Positions 8,957 through 17,279 of a DNA stretch of 64,000 bases are shown here, in pieces. Both the position numbers and the translations under genes were made by a program. The notes beneath the pieces were generated by a model that made no database searches, was not told the origin of the DNA, and worked only from the letters and a program-made list of their open reading frames with translations. Origin of the DNA: Rhizobium sp. G21 (GTDB lineage: Bacteria > Pseudomonadota > Alphaproteobacteria > Rhizobiales > Rhizobiaceae); the NCBI RefSeq assembly GCF_014158035.1, contig NZ_JACFXW010000001.1, positions 1,488,001-1,552,000 on the forward strand, in the 5' to 3' direction. Position 1 is the stretch's first letter, and every line of letters starts with the position of its first letter.

Positions 8957-10735
8957 TCAGGCAAGGGCGGCGCGAACGGCGGCGAGGCTTTCGGCGCCGT
9001 GCATCACACGATCTTTCAGCGCCGCGGTCTCGGCGATCAGGTTTTCTGCGGCGAAGCGTGCGAGCGCGACGCGCGTCTCACCCTTGCCGTCGTCAACCGG
9101 GGTGATGGCGGCTTTGGCGAGATAGACGCCGGTGAGTGTAAGCCCGAACTGGCGCTGATAGGGCGTGGCGCCGGCCAGCGCCTCGGTCATCTTCCCCTCG
9201 CCCATGCTGGCAAGCAGCCAGGCGGTAGCTTCGCGGAGATCGGCGAGCGCGGCGTCGAGCTTATCTGCGGTGCGGCCGAAGGCGGGATCGTTGGAGGCGC
9301 GGACCAGATCGACCGTCACGGCGAGCTCGTCGATGAAGCCGAGCACATGCGCGCCGCCGGATTGCGGCAGCTTGCGGCCGATGAGATCGATGGCCTGGAT
9401 GCCGTTGGTGCCTTCATAGATCGGTGTGATGCGCGCATCGCGATAGAGGCGGGCCGCGCCGGTTTCCTCGATGAAGCCCATGCCGCCATGCACCTGCACG
9501 CCGAGCGAGGCGACCTCGACGCCGCAATCGGTGGGAAAGCTCTTGGCGATGGGCGTGAGCAGATTGGCCCGCTCCTGCCAGTATCTGCTGTCGTCGCCTT
9601 CGGTCACATGCGCCATGTCGATGGCGTGGGCGCAGGCATAGGCGATGGCGCGCGATCCCGCCGTCAGCGCTTTCATGGTTGCGAGCATGCGCTGAATGTC
9701 TGGATGTTCGATGATCGGGCTCATGCCCGCGCCGGTCCAGCCGGGGGCGCGGCCCTGCGTGCGCTCTTTCGCATAGGCGGCGGCTTTCTGGGTCGCCGCT
9801 TCGCAAATGGCGACGCCCTGCATGCCGACGGCGAGACGGGCGTTGTTCATCATGGTGAACATGCAGGCGAGGCCCTTGTTCTCCTCGCCGATCAGATAGC
9901 CGATCGCGCCCTTCTCCTCGCCGAACTTGCCGTCGCCGAAAATCATGGTGCAGGTGGGCGAGCCGTGAATTCCGAGCTTGTGTTCGACGGAATGGCAATA
10001 GACGTCGTTGCGGGGGCCGAGCGAACCGTCCTCGTTGACCAGGTATTTCGGCGCCAAGAACAGCGAGATGCCGCGCGAGCCGGCCGGCGCGTCCGGCAGG
10101 CGGGCGAGCACGAGATGGACGATATTGTCGGTGAAATCATGCTCGCCGAAGGTGATGTAGATCTTCTGGCCGAAGATGCGGTAGGTCCCGTCTTCGCGGC
10201 GCTCGGCGCGCGTGCGCATGACTCCGAGATCGGAGCCGGAATGCGGCTCGGTGAGGTTCATCGAGCCGGTCCACTCGCCGGAAATCATCTTGGGCAGGAA
10301 TTTCTGCTTCAGCTCTTCCGTTGCATGCGCCTCGATCGCCTCGATCGCGCCGATGGTCAGCGTCGGGCAGAGCGAAAAAGCCAGCGAGCCGCCGTTCCAC
10401 ATTTCCAGCGTCGCGACCAGCAGCATATGCGGCAGCGCCTGGCCGCCATAGGCTTCCGGCGCGGTGAGCGAGTTCCAGCCGGCGGCCGACCAGGCCTTGT
10501 AGAGATCGGCCCAGCCGTCGGGCGTCTTGACGGCGCCGTCGATCAGGCGCGACCCCTGCCTGTCGCCGACCTCGCCCAGAGGCGCCACTGCGTCGCTTGC
10601 GAATTTTCCGGCCTCTTCGACGATGGCGTCTGCGACATCTGCTGTGAGCTCCGCATAGGCGCCGCGTCCCAGCGCGCTGTCCAGCCCCTGCGCCTTGAGC
10701 GCAGCCAGAATATCTCCCACGGGCGCCTTGTACAT
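8957..10735 (-). CDS. Acyl-CoA dehydrogenase, FadE/DmdC-type with N-terminal extension
   Basis: A 592-residue flavoprotein of the long ACAD subfamily that has an N-terminal AcylCoA_DH_N domain (MYKAPVGDI...) and a C-terminal extra helical domain. Core motifs are MNLTEPHSGSDLG (FAD/substrate loop), YITFGEHDFTDN, the central beta domain, and QVHGGMGFIEETGAARLYRDARITPIYEGTNGIQAIDL in the C-terminal helical bundle. It should introduce a double bond into acyl-CoA, passing electrons to ETF; relatives also handle methylmercaptopropionyl-CoA, so the chain specificity is open. GGAGG precedes the start. It heads a two-gene unit with the crotonase, and a palindromic operator candidate lies 76 bases upstream. 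Confidence 0.95.
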   Translation of the reverse strand: MYKAPVGDILAALKAQGLDSALGRGAYAELTADVADAIVEEAGKFASDAVAPLGEVGDRQGSRLIDGAVKTPDGWADLYKAWSAAGWNSLTAPEAYGGQALPHMLLVATLEMWNGGSLAFSLCPTLTIGAIEAIEAHATEELKQKFLPKMISGEWTGSMNLTEPHSGSDLGVMRTRAERREDGTYRIFGQKIYITFGEHDFTDNIVHLVLARLPDAPAGSRGISLFLAPKYLVNEDGSLGPRNDVYCHSVEHKLGIHGSPTCTMIFGDGKFGEEKGAIGYLIGEENKGLACMFTMMNNARLAVGMQGVAICEAATQKAAAYAKERTQGRAPGWTGAGMSPIIEHPDIQRMLATMKALTAGSRAIAYACAHAIDMAHVTEGDDSRYWQERANLLTPIAKSFPTDCGVEVASLGVQVHGGMGFIEETGAARLYRDARITPIYEGTNGIQAIDLIGRKLPQSGGAHVLGFIDELAVTVDLVRASNDPAFGRTADKLDAALADLREATAWLLASMGEGKMTEALAGATPYQRQFGLTLTGVYLAKAAITPVDDGKGETRVALARFAAENLIAETAALKDRVMHGAESLAAVRAALA

Positions 10736-10810
10736 TCCGCTCCTCCAAGCTGATCGTCCCGCCGCAGCCTAGCGCACGCCGCGGCCCTTCGGAAGCAGGT
10801 CTAATTGATT

Positions 10811-10826
10811 TTTACGTAAACGTCAA
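10811..10826. promoter_or_regulatory. Candidate LiuR-like (MerR family) operator
   Basis: TTTACGTAAACGTCAA is a near-perfect dyad: TTTACGT and ACGTCAA match as an inverted repeat except for one position. It resembles the TTNACGT/ACGTNAA dyads described for LiuR-type MerR regulators of branched-chain and fatty acid catabolism. It sits between the divergently transcribed acyl-CoA dehydrogenase and Cache-sensor genes. The link to the degradation genes is inference. Confidence 0.45.
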
Positions 10827-10930
10827 TTAAGCCTAATTGTGGAATGCGCCCTTCCGCATAGTTCACCGCCGTCGACAAGTTTTCCTGCGCCCGCTAACGC
10901 TCTCGGCGTTAACTCCATCGCGGGACGACC

Positions 10931-12010
10931 ATGAAGCTCGAGCGCAGAATATCCGTCATCGCCAGCCTCATCCTCGGCGCCACTTTGGCGATCGGCGGCT
11001 GGATCCTCTATTCCGACGGGCGCGCGGCGCTTTCCGACAGCGAGAAGAAGGAGATCGAGGCCACCAGCCTGGTGCTGACCACCGCCATGAGCCAGGCGGA
11101 AAATCTGACCGTGAGCCATTCGGAGCTGATCGCCCAGAACCCCGATGTGGTGGCGCTTCTGAAAGCTGGCGACCGGCCGGCGCTGCTCGAAAAGATGAAG
11201 CCGGTGCTCGCCAGCCTGAAGCTGGAAGCCGGCGTGGACGTGCTGCATTTTCAGACCGCGGACATCAAGTCCTTCCTGCGCGTCTGGGCGCCGGAGGATT
11301 TCGGCCAGGACCTGTCCAAGATCCGCCCGATGGTGCTGGCCGCCAATCGCAGCGGCAAGCCGCAGAAGGGACTGGAGATCGGCCTCAAGGGCCTGAGCCT
11401 GCGCGCCGTCTCGGCGGCGATCGATGGCAATCGGGTGATCGGCACGGTGGAAGTCGGCGTCAGCCTGAAAATGCTGATGGAAGCGTCGAAATCCTCCAGC
11501 GGCGCGGATTTCGCGATCTTCCTCGATCCGCAATATATTCCCACCGACAAAGGCGGCTTCGGCGACGGCGGCGGGAAGCTGCGGCTCGACGCCTCCACCA
11601 ACAGCGCGCTCTTCGACGGGCTGCAGCAGGCGGGACTGATCAAGCTGTCGCGCGGACCGGAACTCGCCATCACCAAGCGCGATGCGGCCACCATCGGCGT
11701 CATGACCCGGCCGCTGCTCGACTATTCCGGAAAGGTGATCGGCGCGATGATCGTCGCCCGCGATTTTTCGGCGGAAGAAGGCGCGTTCCGCGCCACGCTG
11801 GTGACCGTGATCGTGGTGGCGCTGTCCGGCCTGATGATCGCCTTCGGCGTGATCATGGCGACGCTCAGAGCCTTCGTCTTCCGCCCGCTCGAAGAACTGG
11901 CCGATGATCTGCAGGGCGGCCGCATCGGCGCGCCCACCACGGCGCTTGCCGCATACCTGAAAATCCGCGATGGCGCAGGCCGGACGCTGCGCAGCGGCGG
12001 AGACTCCTGA
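10931..12010 (+). CDS. Membrane-bound Cache-domain sensor protein without an output domain
   Basis: A 359-residue protein. A first membrane segment at about residues 8-28 (VIASLILGATLAIGGWIL) is followed by a periplasmic region of some 260 residues with the character of chemoreceptor Cache domains (QNPDVVALL, LHFQTADIKSFLRVW, GLKGLSLRAVSA, GTVEVGVSL). A second membrane segment lies at about 292-318 and is followed by a short cytoplasmic tail (FRPLEELADDLQ) that looks like the beginning of a HAMP domain. No kinase, methyl-accepting or cyclase domain follows. Instead its TGA overlaps the ATG of an ion-channel gene (TGATG). I infer that the protein senses a small molecule for, or with, that channel. 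Confidence 0.85.
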   Translation: MKLERRISVIASLILGATLAIGGWILYSDGRAALSDSEKKEIEATSLVLTTAMSQAENLTVSHSELIAQNPDVVALLKAGDRPALLEKMKPVLASLKLEAGVDVLHFQTADIKSFLRVWAPEDFGQDLSKIRPMVLAANRSGKPQKGLEIGLKGLSLRAVSAAIDGNRVIGTVEVGVSLKMLMEASKSSSGADFAIFLDPQYIPTDKGGFGDGGGKLRLDASTNSALFDGLQQAGLIKLSRGPELAITKRDAATIGVMTRPLLDYSGKVIGAMIVARDFSAEEGAFRATLVTVIVVALSGLMIAFGVIMATLRAFVFRPLEELADDLQGGRIGAPTTALAAYLKIRDGAGRTLRSGGDS

Positions 12011-13070
12011 TGATCCGGCTGGGAACGCTTTTTCGCTCCTCCTGTTGCTCACGTGCCTGGCGCCGCACGCCTTTGCCGCCGCGCCGCCGCCATCCCTGCC
12101 CGGTCGGGTGCATCTGCCGATCGAAACCCATCTCTCGGTCCGGCTTCTCAACATCACCCGGCTGGAAGAGACCAAGGGTGAGATTTCGGCGCGGGTGGAA
12201 TATACCCAAGGCTGGAAAGATCCGAACCAGGCCTTCGATCCTTTGGCCGCCGGCGTCTATCGCCATGACTACTTCGGCGAGGAAGCCGAGGCCAAGATCG
12301 CCGCGATCTGGACGCCCGACGTCACGATCGCCAACCAGATCGACGAGCCGCGATCGCGCTCGGTGGCGCTGTCGATTTCCGCCGATGGGACGATGTCGCT
12401 GATTCGGCAGCTGGACGCGGATTTCCGCATTTCCGTCGATCTCGCCGCTTTTCCCTTCGACCGACAGAACATCGATTTCGTCTTCACCGCCCCGCGCTAT
12501 TCAGCGAGCGACCTGATCTTCGTGGTCGACGATCGCGACCGCGAGATTTCCGCCATCGCCGACCAGATCTCGATTTCGGACTGGCGTCCGGAGCGGCTGT
12601 CCTTCGCGCTGACGCAATTCTATGGCTGGAACGCCAAGCCTTTCGTGCGCGCCACGGTGACTGCGACCGTGAGCCGCGAATGGCCGCGCTATCTGCTGCG
12701 CATCTTCATCCCGTTTGCGGCGGTGGTGTCGGTGTCGCTGTTCATTCTCTGGGCGCCGGATAAGGTCAAGGTCGATCACGCCGGCATCACCTATTCGGCG
12801 CTTCTGGCGCTGGCGGCGCTGTCCTTCACTTTCGAATCGAGCTTTCCAGGGTCGATGTCGGTGAATTCGCCGATCGCCTTCATGATCTCGCTCGGCTATT
12901 TCTATCTGGTGCTGACATTGCTCGTGCATCTCGGTCTACAGCATGCGGAGTTTCCCGCCGCGCGCCGCAACGCCTATCTCATCGAGGAAATCCATCGCAG
13001 CGTCCGCTTCACGCTGCCGGCGATCTTCACGCTGATCTGCATCTGCTCGGTCGTGCGCTCGCTGTCATGA
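12010..13070 (+). CDS. Prokaryotic pentameric ligand-gated ion channel (Cys-loop receptor relative; frame break near 12031)
   Basis: Repaired length is 353 residues. A signal peptide (about 1-23, leucine-rich, ending AHA-like AFA) is followed by an extracellular beta-sandwich with the Cys-loop superfamily motif WTPDVTIAN (101-109) and the Pro-loop FPFDRQ (149-154); the loop cysteines are absent, as in GLIC and ELIC. Four membrane helices follow: M1 about 226-249, M2 (pore) about 257-276, M3 about 284-309, M4 about 330-352. The ATG at 12010 overlaps the upstream stop, but its frame leaves the channel frame within a TTTTT run at 12030-12034. One missing T gives a perfect signal peptide. An in-frame ATG at 11970 is an alternative but yields a poor signal sequence. 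Ligand and ion selectivity are unknown. Confidence 0.92.
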
Positions 13071-13144
13071 TTGTGTAGCAAAACTGTCATGTCGGCGACC
13101 TAATGCTGTCCGAGCGCATTTTCGGACAGAAGGACGTCGCCAGC

Positions 13145-14140
13145 ATGGAGCTTCCCGTCTCCGCCATTCCCGGTTTCGTCTGGGCGACGCGTTTCGAACC
13201 GGAAAGCGGCGCGAGCACACGATTGCCGCCCGAGACCGAGCTCGACACGCTTCTGGCACAAAGCGGATTTCTTTGGCTGCATCTGGGTTTGTCGGATGCG
13301 CGGGTGCCGCATCTACTCGAACGCATTCCCGACCTGACTCCGGAAGCGGTGCAGGCGCTGACCAGCCGCGATGCGCATGCGACGCTTTCGGTGTCGCCGG
13401 AGATCGTTTGCGGCACGATCATCGATCTGCAGCGCGGCTTCGACGAAATGACCTCCGAAATCGGCTGGCTGCATTTCGCCATCACCGACCGGATGATCGT
13501 CACCACACGCCTGCATCCGCTGCGCAGCATCGACCGGGCGCGGCAGGCGCTGGAGAAAAACAGCGCCCGGATTTCGGGCCCGATGGATGTGTTCTCGACA
13601 CTGGTGATCGAATTCCAGCGCACCGTGATGGCCATGGCGCAGGAGATCAACGAGGAGCTCAACCGGATCGAGGATTTCGTCTATGAAAACGCCGAGAGAG
13701 ACGAGCGCCACCGGCTTGCCCCCGCCCGGCGCTCGATCGTCAAGCTCTATCGCCATCTGCGCACCGAACTGGCGCTGCTCCGCCGCGCCGCCGCCTCCGA
13801 CGACGACGAGGCGCCGGAAGGCTTTCAGGAAATCGCCCAGAAATTGACCGAGCGGATCGAGGTGGTGGAGCGCGACGTCTTCTCGCTGCAGGAACGGGCT
13901 AGGCTTCTGCATGAAGACATCGATTCCCGGGCGCAGGCCGAGACAAACCGCCACCTCTATATCCTGTCTCTGCTCACAGCCTTCCTGATGCCGCCGACGC
14001 TGGTGACGGGCTTTTTCGGCATGAACACCGAGAACCTGCCTTTCGCCCATACCGAAGGGGGCACCTTTTTCGCCGGCGTGCTGATCACGCTGTCGATCGG
14101 CGCCGCCTGGATGCTGCTCAAGAAAGCGCGGATCCTGTAA
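13145..14140 (+). CDS. CorA-family divalent cation transporter, ZntB-like
   Basis: A protein of about 331 residues from the ATG at 13145; a longer frame starts at 13103. A soluble N-terminal alpha/beta domain is followed by long stalk helices (LNRIEDFVYENAERDERHRL, then EGFQEIAQKLTERIEVVERDVFSLQERARLLHEDI). Two terminal membrane helices follow, with the GMN selectivity motif after the first (FFGMNTENLPF). The sequence around the motif and the Ala/Arg-rich stalk favour the ZntB zinc-transport branch over Mg2+-specific CorA, but specificity is uncertain. The start at 13145 has AGAAGGA about 10 bases upstream. A second CorA-type gene lies at 60759-61739. Confidence 0.9.
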   Translation: MELPVSAIPGFVWATRFEPESGASTRLPPETELDTLLAQSGFLWLHLGLSDARVPHLLERIPDLTPEAVQALTSRDAHATLSVSPEIVCGTIIDLQRGFDEMTSEIGWLHFAITDRMIVTTRLHPLRSIDRARQALEKNSARISGPMDVFSTLVIEFQRTVMAMAQEINEELNRIEDFVYENAERDERHRLAPARRSIVKLYRHLRTELALLRRAAASDDDEAPEGFQEIAQKLTERIEVVERDVFSLQERARLLHEDIDSRAQAETNRHLYILSLLTAFLMPPTLVTGFFGMNTENLPFAHTEGGTFFAGVLITLSIGAAWMLLKKARIL

Positions 14141-14144
14141 CCGT

Positions 14145-14738
14145 TCAGACCCGGTAGATCTGTCCCGTCTGGGCGCCTTCGACGCTCTTGGAATAGGCGA
14201 GCGCGGCGTCGGCGACGGGAACCGGCTTGTAGCCGCGGAAGAACGGGCCGTAGCCTTCCATGGATTCCTCGAAGACGGTCGGGCTGATCGCATTGATGCG
14301 GATGCCGCGCGGCAGTTCGATGGCGGCGGCCTTCACGAAGGAATCGATCGCGCCATTGACCATGCTGGCGCTGGAGCCGGCGCGGATCGGATCATGGCCG
14401 AGAATGCCGGAAATCAACGTGAAGGAGCCGCCGTCGCGCACATAGGACACGCCTTCGAGCACGAGATTGACCTGGCCCATCAGCTTGTCCTTGATGCCGA
14501 CCGCCATCAGGTCGGCGGTCATATCCTTGAGCGCGCCGAAATGCACCTTGCCGGCGGCGGAGACCACGGCGTCGACCTCGCCGACCGTCTTGAACATGGC
14601 GCGGATGCTGTCGACATCCTTGACGTCGACCTTGACGTCGCCACCCCGCGAGGCGGAAATCACTTCGTGACGCACCGACAATTCGCGCGTCACCGCCGAG
14701 CCCAACACGCCGCTCGCGCCGATCACCAAAATCTTCAT
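14145..14738 (-). CDS. Short SDR-family oxidoreductase
   Basis: A 197-residue Rossmann-fold protein, shorter than the usual 250. The nucleotide-binding glycine motif is GASGVLG (residues 7-13), and the central strand carries SAAGKVHFG. Ser110 could be the active-site serine, but no Tyr occurs at the expected YxxxK position (about 124-136); the segment reads SASMVNGAIDSFVKAAA and retains only the Lys. The usual loop RINAISPTVF follows. It may use an altered active site or be a binding protein. It converges with the ZntB-like gene, four bases apart. Confidence 0.87.
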   Translation of the reverse strand: MKILVIGASGVLGSAVTRELSVRHEVISASRGGDVKVDVKDVDSIRAMFKTVGEVDAVVSAAGKVHFGALKDMTADLMAVGIKDKLMGQVNLVLEGVSYVRDGGSFTLISGILGHDPIRAGSSASMVNGAIDSFVKAAAIELPRGIRINAISPTVFEESMEGYGPFFRGYKPVPVADAALAYSKSVEGAQTGQIYRV

Positions 14739-14949
14739 GCCGGTTTCTCCCTTGGCATTGTCTCATTCGCCCCATGGGTAGCGAAAGCCGGAAGCCGGGG
14801 CAAGCTGATCCATTTCAGCACAGACCGGGGCGCTTTGGATCGATCTGCTCGGAAATAATGCGAAACCCGTAAAAGTTTAGCGAGGGCGTCAAAGGTTCAC
14901 CCATGCTTCTGTGCGATGACGGTTCAATCGGGAGAAAGGGAATTTGGCG

Positions 14950-15459
14950 ATGGTTCAGGCGAGCGCAGGCGTATTGAAAGCATTGGACGGGTCGTTCGTG
15001 GCGGGCCGTCCCGAGGACGTGGCGCTCGTGGACGCGCCGATCGATCCCGCCTGGATCGTATCCGGCGCGCCCAAGGCGCGCGCCGGTCTGCATTCGCCGA
15101 GCGTCGACGGCCGCGCGGAAACCAAGATCTGGGAATGCAGCGCCGGAAGCTTCTGGTGGACCTTCCATGACGAGGAGACGGTGGTCATTCTCGAGGGCGC
15201 GGTGCGGGTGACGACGGAAGACGGCGGGATGCGCATGCTGAAGGCCGGCGACATCGCCTATTTCGCCCAAGGCAGCCGTGCGCTGTGGGAAATCGAGGAC
15301 TATGTCCGGAAGATCGCTTTCTGCCGCCGCAAATATTCGGCCCATGTGCTGATGCTCCGGACGATGCTCGGAAAGCTGAAGCGCCGCAGCGTACCCTATA
15401 TCCTGCCTCCGGCCATCGTCGGCTCCATGGCGCTGATGTTGACGCCGGACTTTTTCTAG
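14950..15459 (+). CDS. Cupin domain-containing protein
   Basis: About 169 residues. The centre carries a DUF861-type cupin: ETKIWECSAGSFWWTFHDEETVVILEGAVRVTTEDGG, then MLKAGDIAYFAQGSRALWEIEDYVRKIAFCR. The C-terminus adds a hydrophobic stretch (YILPPAIVGSMALMLTP) that could be membrane-associated. Cupins of this class bind small ligands or act as sugar-amino acid isomerases or (S)-ureidoglycine enzymes; no substrate can be named here. The ATG at 14950 follows AGAAAGGGA. Confidence 0.85.
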   Translation: MVQASAGVLKALDGSFVAGRPEDVALVDAPIDPAWIVSGAPKARAGLHSPSVDGRAETKIWECSAGSFWWTFHDEETVVILEGAVRVTTEDGGMRMLKAGDIAYFAQGSRALWEIEDYVRKIAFCRRKYSAHVLMLRTMLGKLKRRSVPYILPPAIVGSMALMLTPDFF

Positions 15460-15532
15460 AGACCGTCGCATTCTCACCACTTGTTAACCTTACTGGCGCA
15501 CGCTTTGCTTTCAACACAACGGCAAGGCGAGC

Positions 15533-16564
15533 ATGAGATTATTCCGCACGATCACCCTGGCGACAGCCCTTCTGGCAGGCATCCCAGCCGCGCGCGCGGC
15601 CGACGACGAGCCCTGGAAGGACCCGCGACAGGCGATCGTGCTCGACGCTTACGAGTTGAATATTCTCGACTGGGAAAAGCTGTTCGCCAACAAGCGCATC
15701 GCCGGCTTCATCTCCAAGGCGTCGGACGGGCTGCCGGAAGTCTATGACTGCTCCAAGCCCCACAAGGGCGACACCACCGCGCATTGCAAGACGATGTGGC
15801 GCAAATACGCTGTCAGCCGCGAACTCTACCAGACGCGACGGCTTCTCGCGCGCCAGAACGGCCTGCTCTGGGGCGCCTATCATCTGGCGCGACCCGGCAA
15901 TCCGATCGACCAGGCCAATCATTTTCTCGACTACGCCCGCCCCGAGCCAGGCGACCTGATGGCGCTCGACATCGAAGGCCTCGACGACGAGAAGTTCATG
16001 TCTTTGGACGACGCGGAGATCTTCGTCCGCCACATCAAGACGCGGACCGGGCGCTATCCCGTGCTCTATACCAATCACGATACGGCCAAGCTGATCGCGC
16101 TGAAGCGCGAGGATTATCCGCTCTTGTCGCGCCTGCCGCTCTGGTATGCGCGCTACAAGCCGGAGATCAAGGGCGTGTTCCCAATGGGTCATTGGGAGAA
16201 CTATTTCCTCTGGCAATTCTCCTCCATCGCCAATTGCGACGAAAAAGCCTGCCCGATGCGCATCGACGGCGCCGAGGAGGACATCGACGTCAATGCGACC
16301 GGCGGCGACCGGGCGACGCTGGCGCGCGCCTGGAGCCGCGGCGATCTACTGCCGGAACGGCCGCCCGTGCTGCAATATCTGGTCAGCGCGCCGGGGGCGC
16401 CTCGGCGTCAGCCATATCGGCGGGGCGACATATACCCTCTCGGGACGCGAACAGGCGGCTTCGGAGACGCGGACGGCGCAATATTTTCGTTGAGTTTCAC
16501 GGCTTTGGGGCAAGCCTCGCGTAATCATGCGCCTCTAGGCTGCGAGCTCAGTAACAGAGCGTAG
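15533..16564 (+). CDS. Exported GH25-family muramidase-like protein
   Basis: 343 residues with a cleavable signal peptide (residues 1-23, ARA). The glycoside hydrolase 25 barrel is visible: a first strand with conserved Asp (VLDAYELNILDWEKLF), FISKASDG, AYHLARPGNPIDQANHFL, ALDIEGLDDEKFMSLDDAE containing the catalytic Asp/Glu pair, YPVLYTNHDTAKLI, LPLWYARYKP and ENYFLWQFSS with DIDVN at the end of the domain (about residue 255). GH25 enzymes cleave the N-acetylmuramic acid-glucosamine bond of peptidoglycan. The last 70 residues look unlike the family and may follow an undetected frame error. Confidence 0.85.
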   Translation: MRLFRTITLATALLAGIPAARAADDEPWKDPRQAIVLDAYELNILDWEKLFANKRIAGFISKASDGLPEVYDCSKPHKGDTTAHCKTMWRKYAVSRELYQTRRLLARQNGLLWGAYHLARPGNPIDQANHFLDYARPEPGDLMALDIEGLDDEKFMSLDDAEIFVRHIKTRTGRYPVLYTNHDTAKLIALKREDYPLLSRLPLWYARYKPEIKGVFPMGHWENYFLWQFSSIANCDEKACPMRIDGAEEDIDVNATGGDRATLARAWSRGDLLPERPPVLQYLVSAPGAPRRQPYRRGDIYPLGTRTGGFGDADGAIFSLSFTALGQASRNHAPLGCELSNRA

Positions 16565-16573
16565 AGCGAGCGA

Positions 16574-17215
16574 ATGCAAGCGCAGGACCAACAAACAGCC
16601 AAGACCGAGATGATTGCGCAACTGCGCTATTTCGAGGAAAAGAAGACGGTGGAGCAGGCTCCCAAGAAGCCTGCAGTCCATTCCGAATTCCTGCGCACCG
16701 GCCGCATCGACCGGAACCGCCCCAATTGGGACGGCGTGCAGAAGCGCTATCTGTCCTATGAAGAAGTCGCCGAACGCGCGGGCAAGCAATTAACGGCGGC
16801 GGGCGAGCGTACGCATGAGCGGCTGAACGGCTTTCATCGTTCGATCCGCTTTCCCAAACTGGTCTTCCATCGCACGCTCAAGGGCACGCCGCATCTCGGC
16901 TATTGTCACGTCACCGCGGCCAAGACCAGTTTCGCGGAATTCAAGGACGTGAAATGGGCCTTCTACATCGCCAATTTTTTCGCCGACATCGAAGCCGAGC
17001 ACCTAACCTTCGAGAAGATCAACATGCGCGCCGAACGCATGTATTTCGCCGTTGCGGTCGAGAAGGATGAAGAGCAGCAGAAGCTCACCATCGACACCAG
17101 CGTGCGCGGCAACGGATTGCTGTTCCGCACGCAGGACCCCAAGGTCGCCTTCAAGAATGTGTTGATGCTGGGCGCCAAGCAGGACCAGCTGCGCCGGATC
17201 ATCCAGGCGCTTTGA
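16574..17215 (+). CDS. Hypothetical protein, unknown family
   Basis: 213 residues, no recognised domain. The N-terminus is charged and coiled-coil-like (AKTEMIAQLRYFEEKKTVEQ) with a Lys/Pro linker. A central region is rich in aromatic residues and His (FHRSIRFPKLVFHRTLKGTPHLGYCHVT), and a C-terminal half has alternating strands (AFYIANFFADIEAEHLTFEKI, MYFAVAVEKDEEQQKLTIDTSVRG). There is no signal peptide or membrane segment, so it is probably cytoplasmic. It starts 9 bases after the muramidase stop. Codon use and the clean open frame support it as a real gene. Confidence 0.7.
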   Translation: MQAQDQQTAKTEMIAQLRYFEEKKTVEQAPKKPAVHSEFLRTGRIDRNRPNWDGVQKRYLSYEEVAERAGKQLTAAGERTHERLNGFHRSIRFPKLVFHRTLKGTPHLGYCHVTAAKTSFAEFKDVKWAFYIANFFADIEAEHLTFEKINMRAERMYFAVAVEKDEEQQKLTIDTSVRGNGLLFRTQDPKVAFKNVLMLGAKQDQLRRIIQAL

Positions 17216-17279
17216 CGCCGGCGAACTTGGCAAGCCGTTCCGCCCGCGCTATAGGCGGGGCCTGACGAAAGACGGCTTC

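Noticed and set aside
12053-12060. Possibility that the channel gene starts in the Cache gene at 11970
   Set aside because: It gives a polar 14-residue leader before the signal core; the overlap start with one T added yields a textbook signal peptide.
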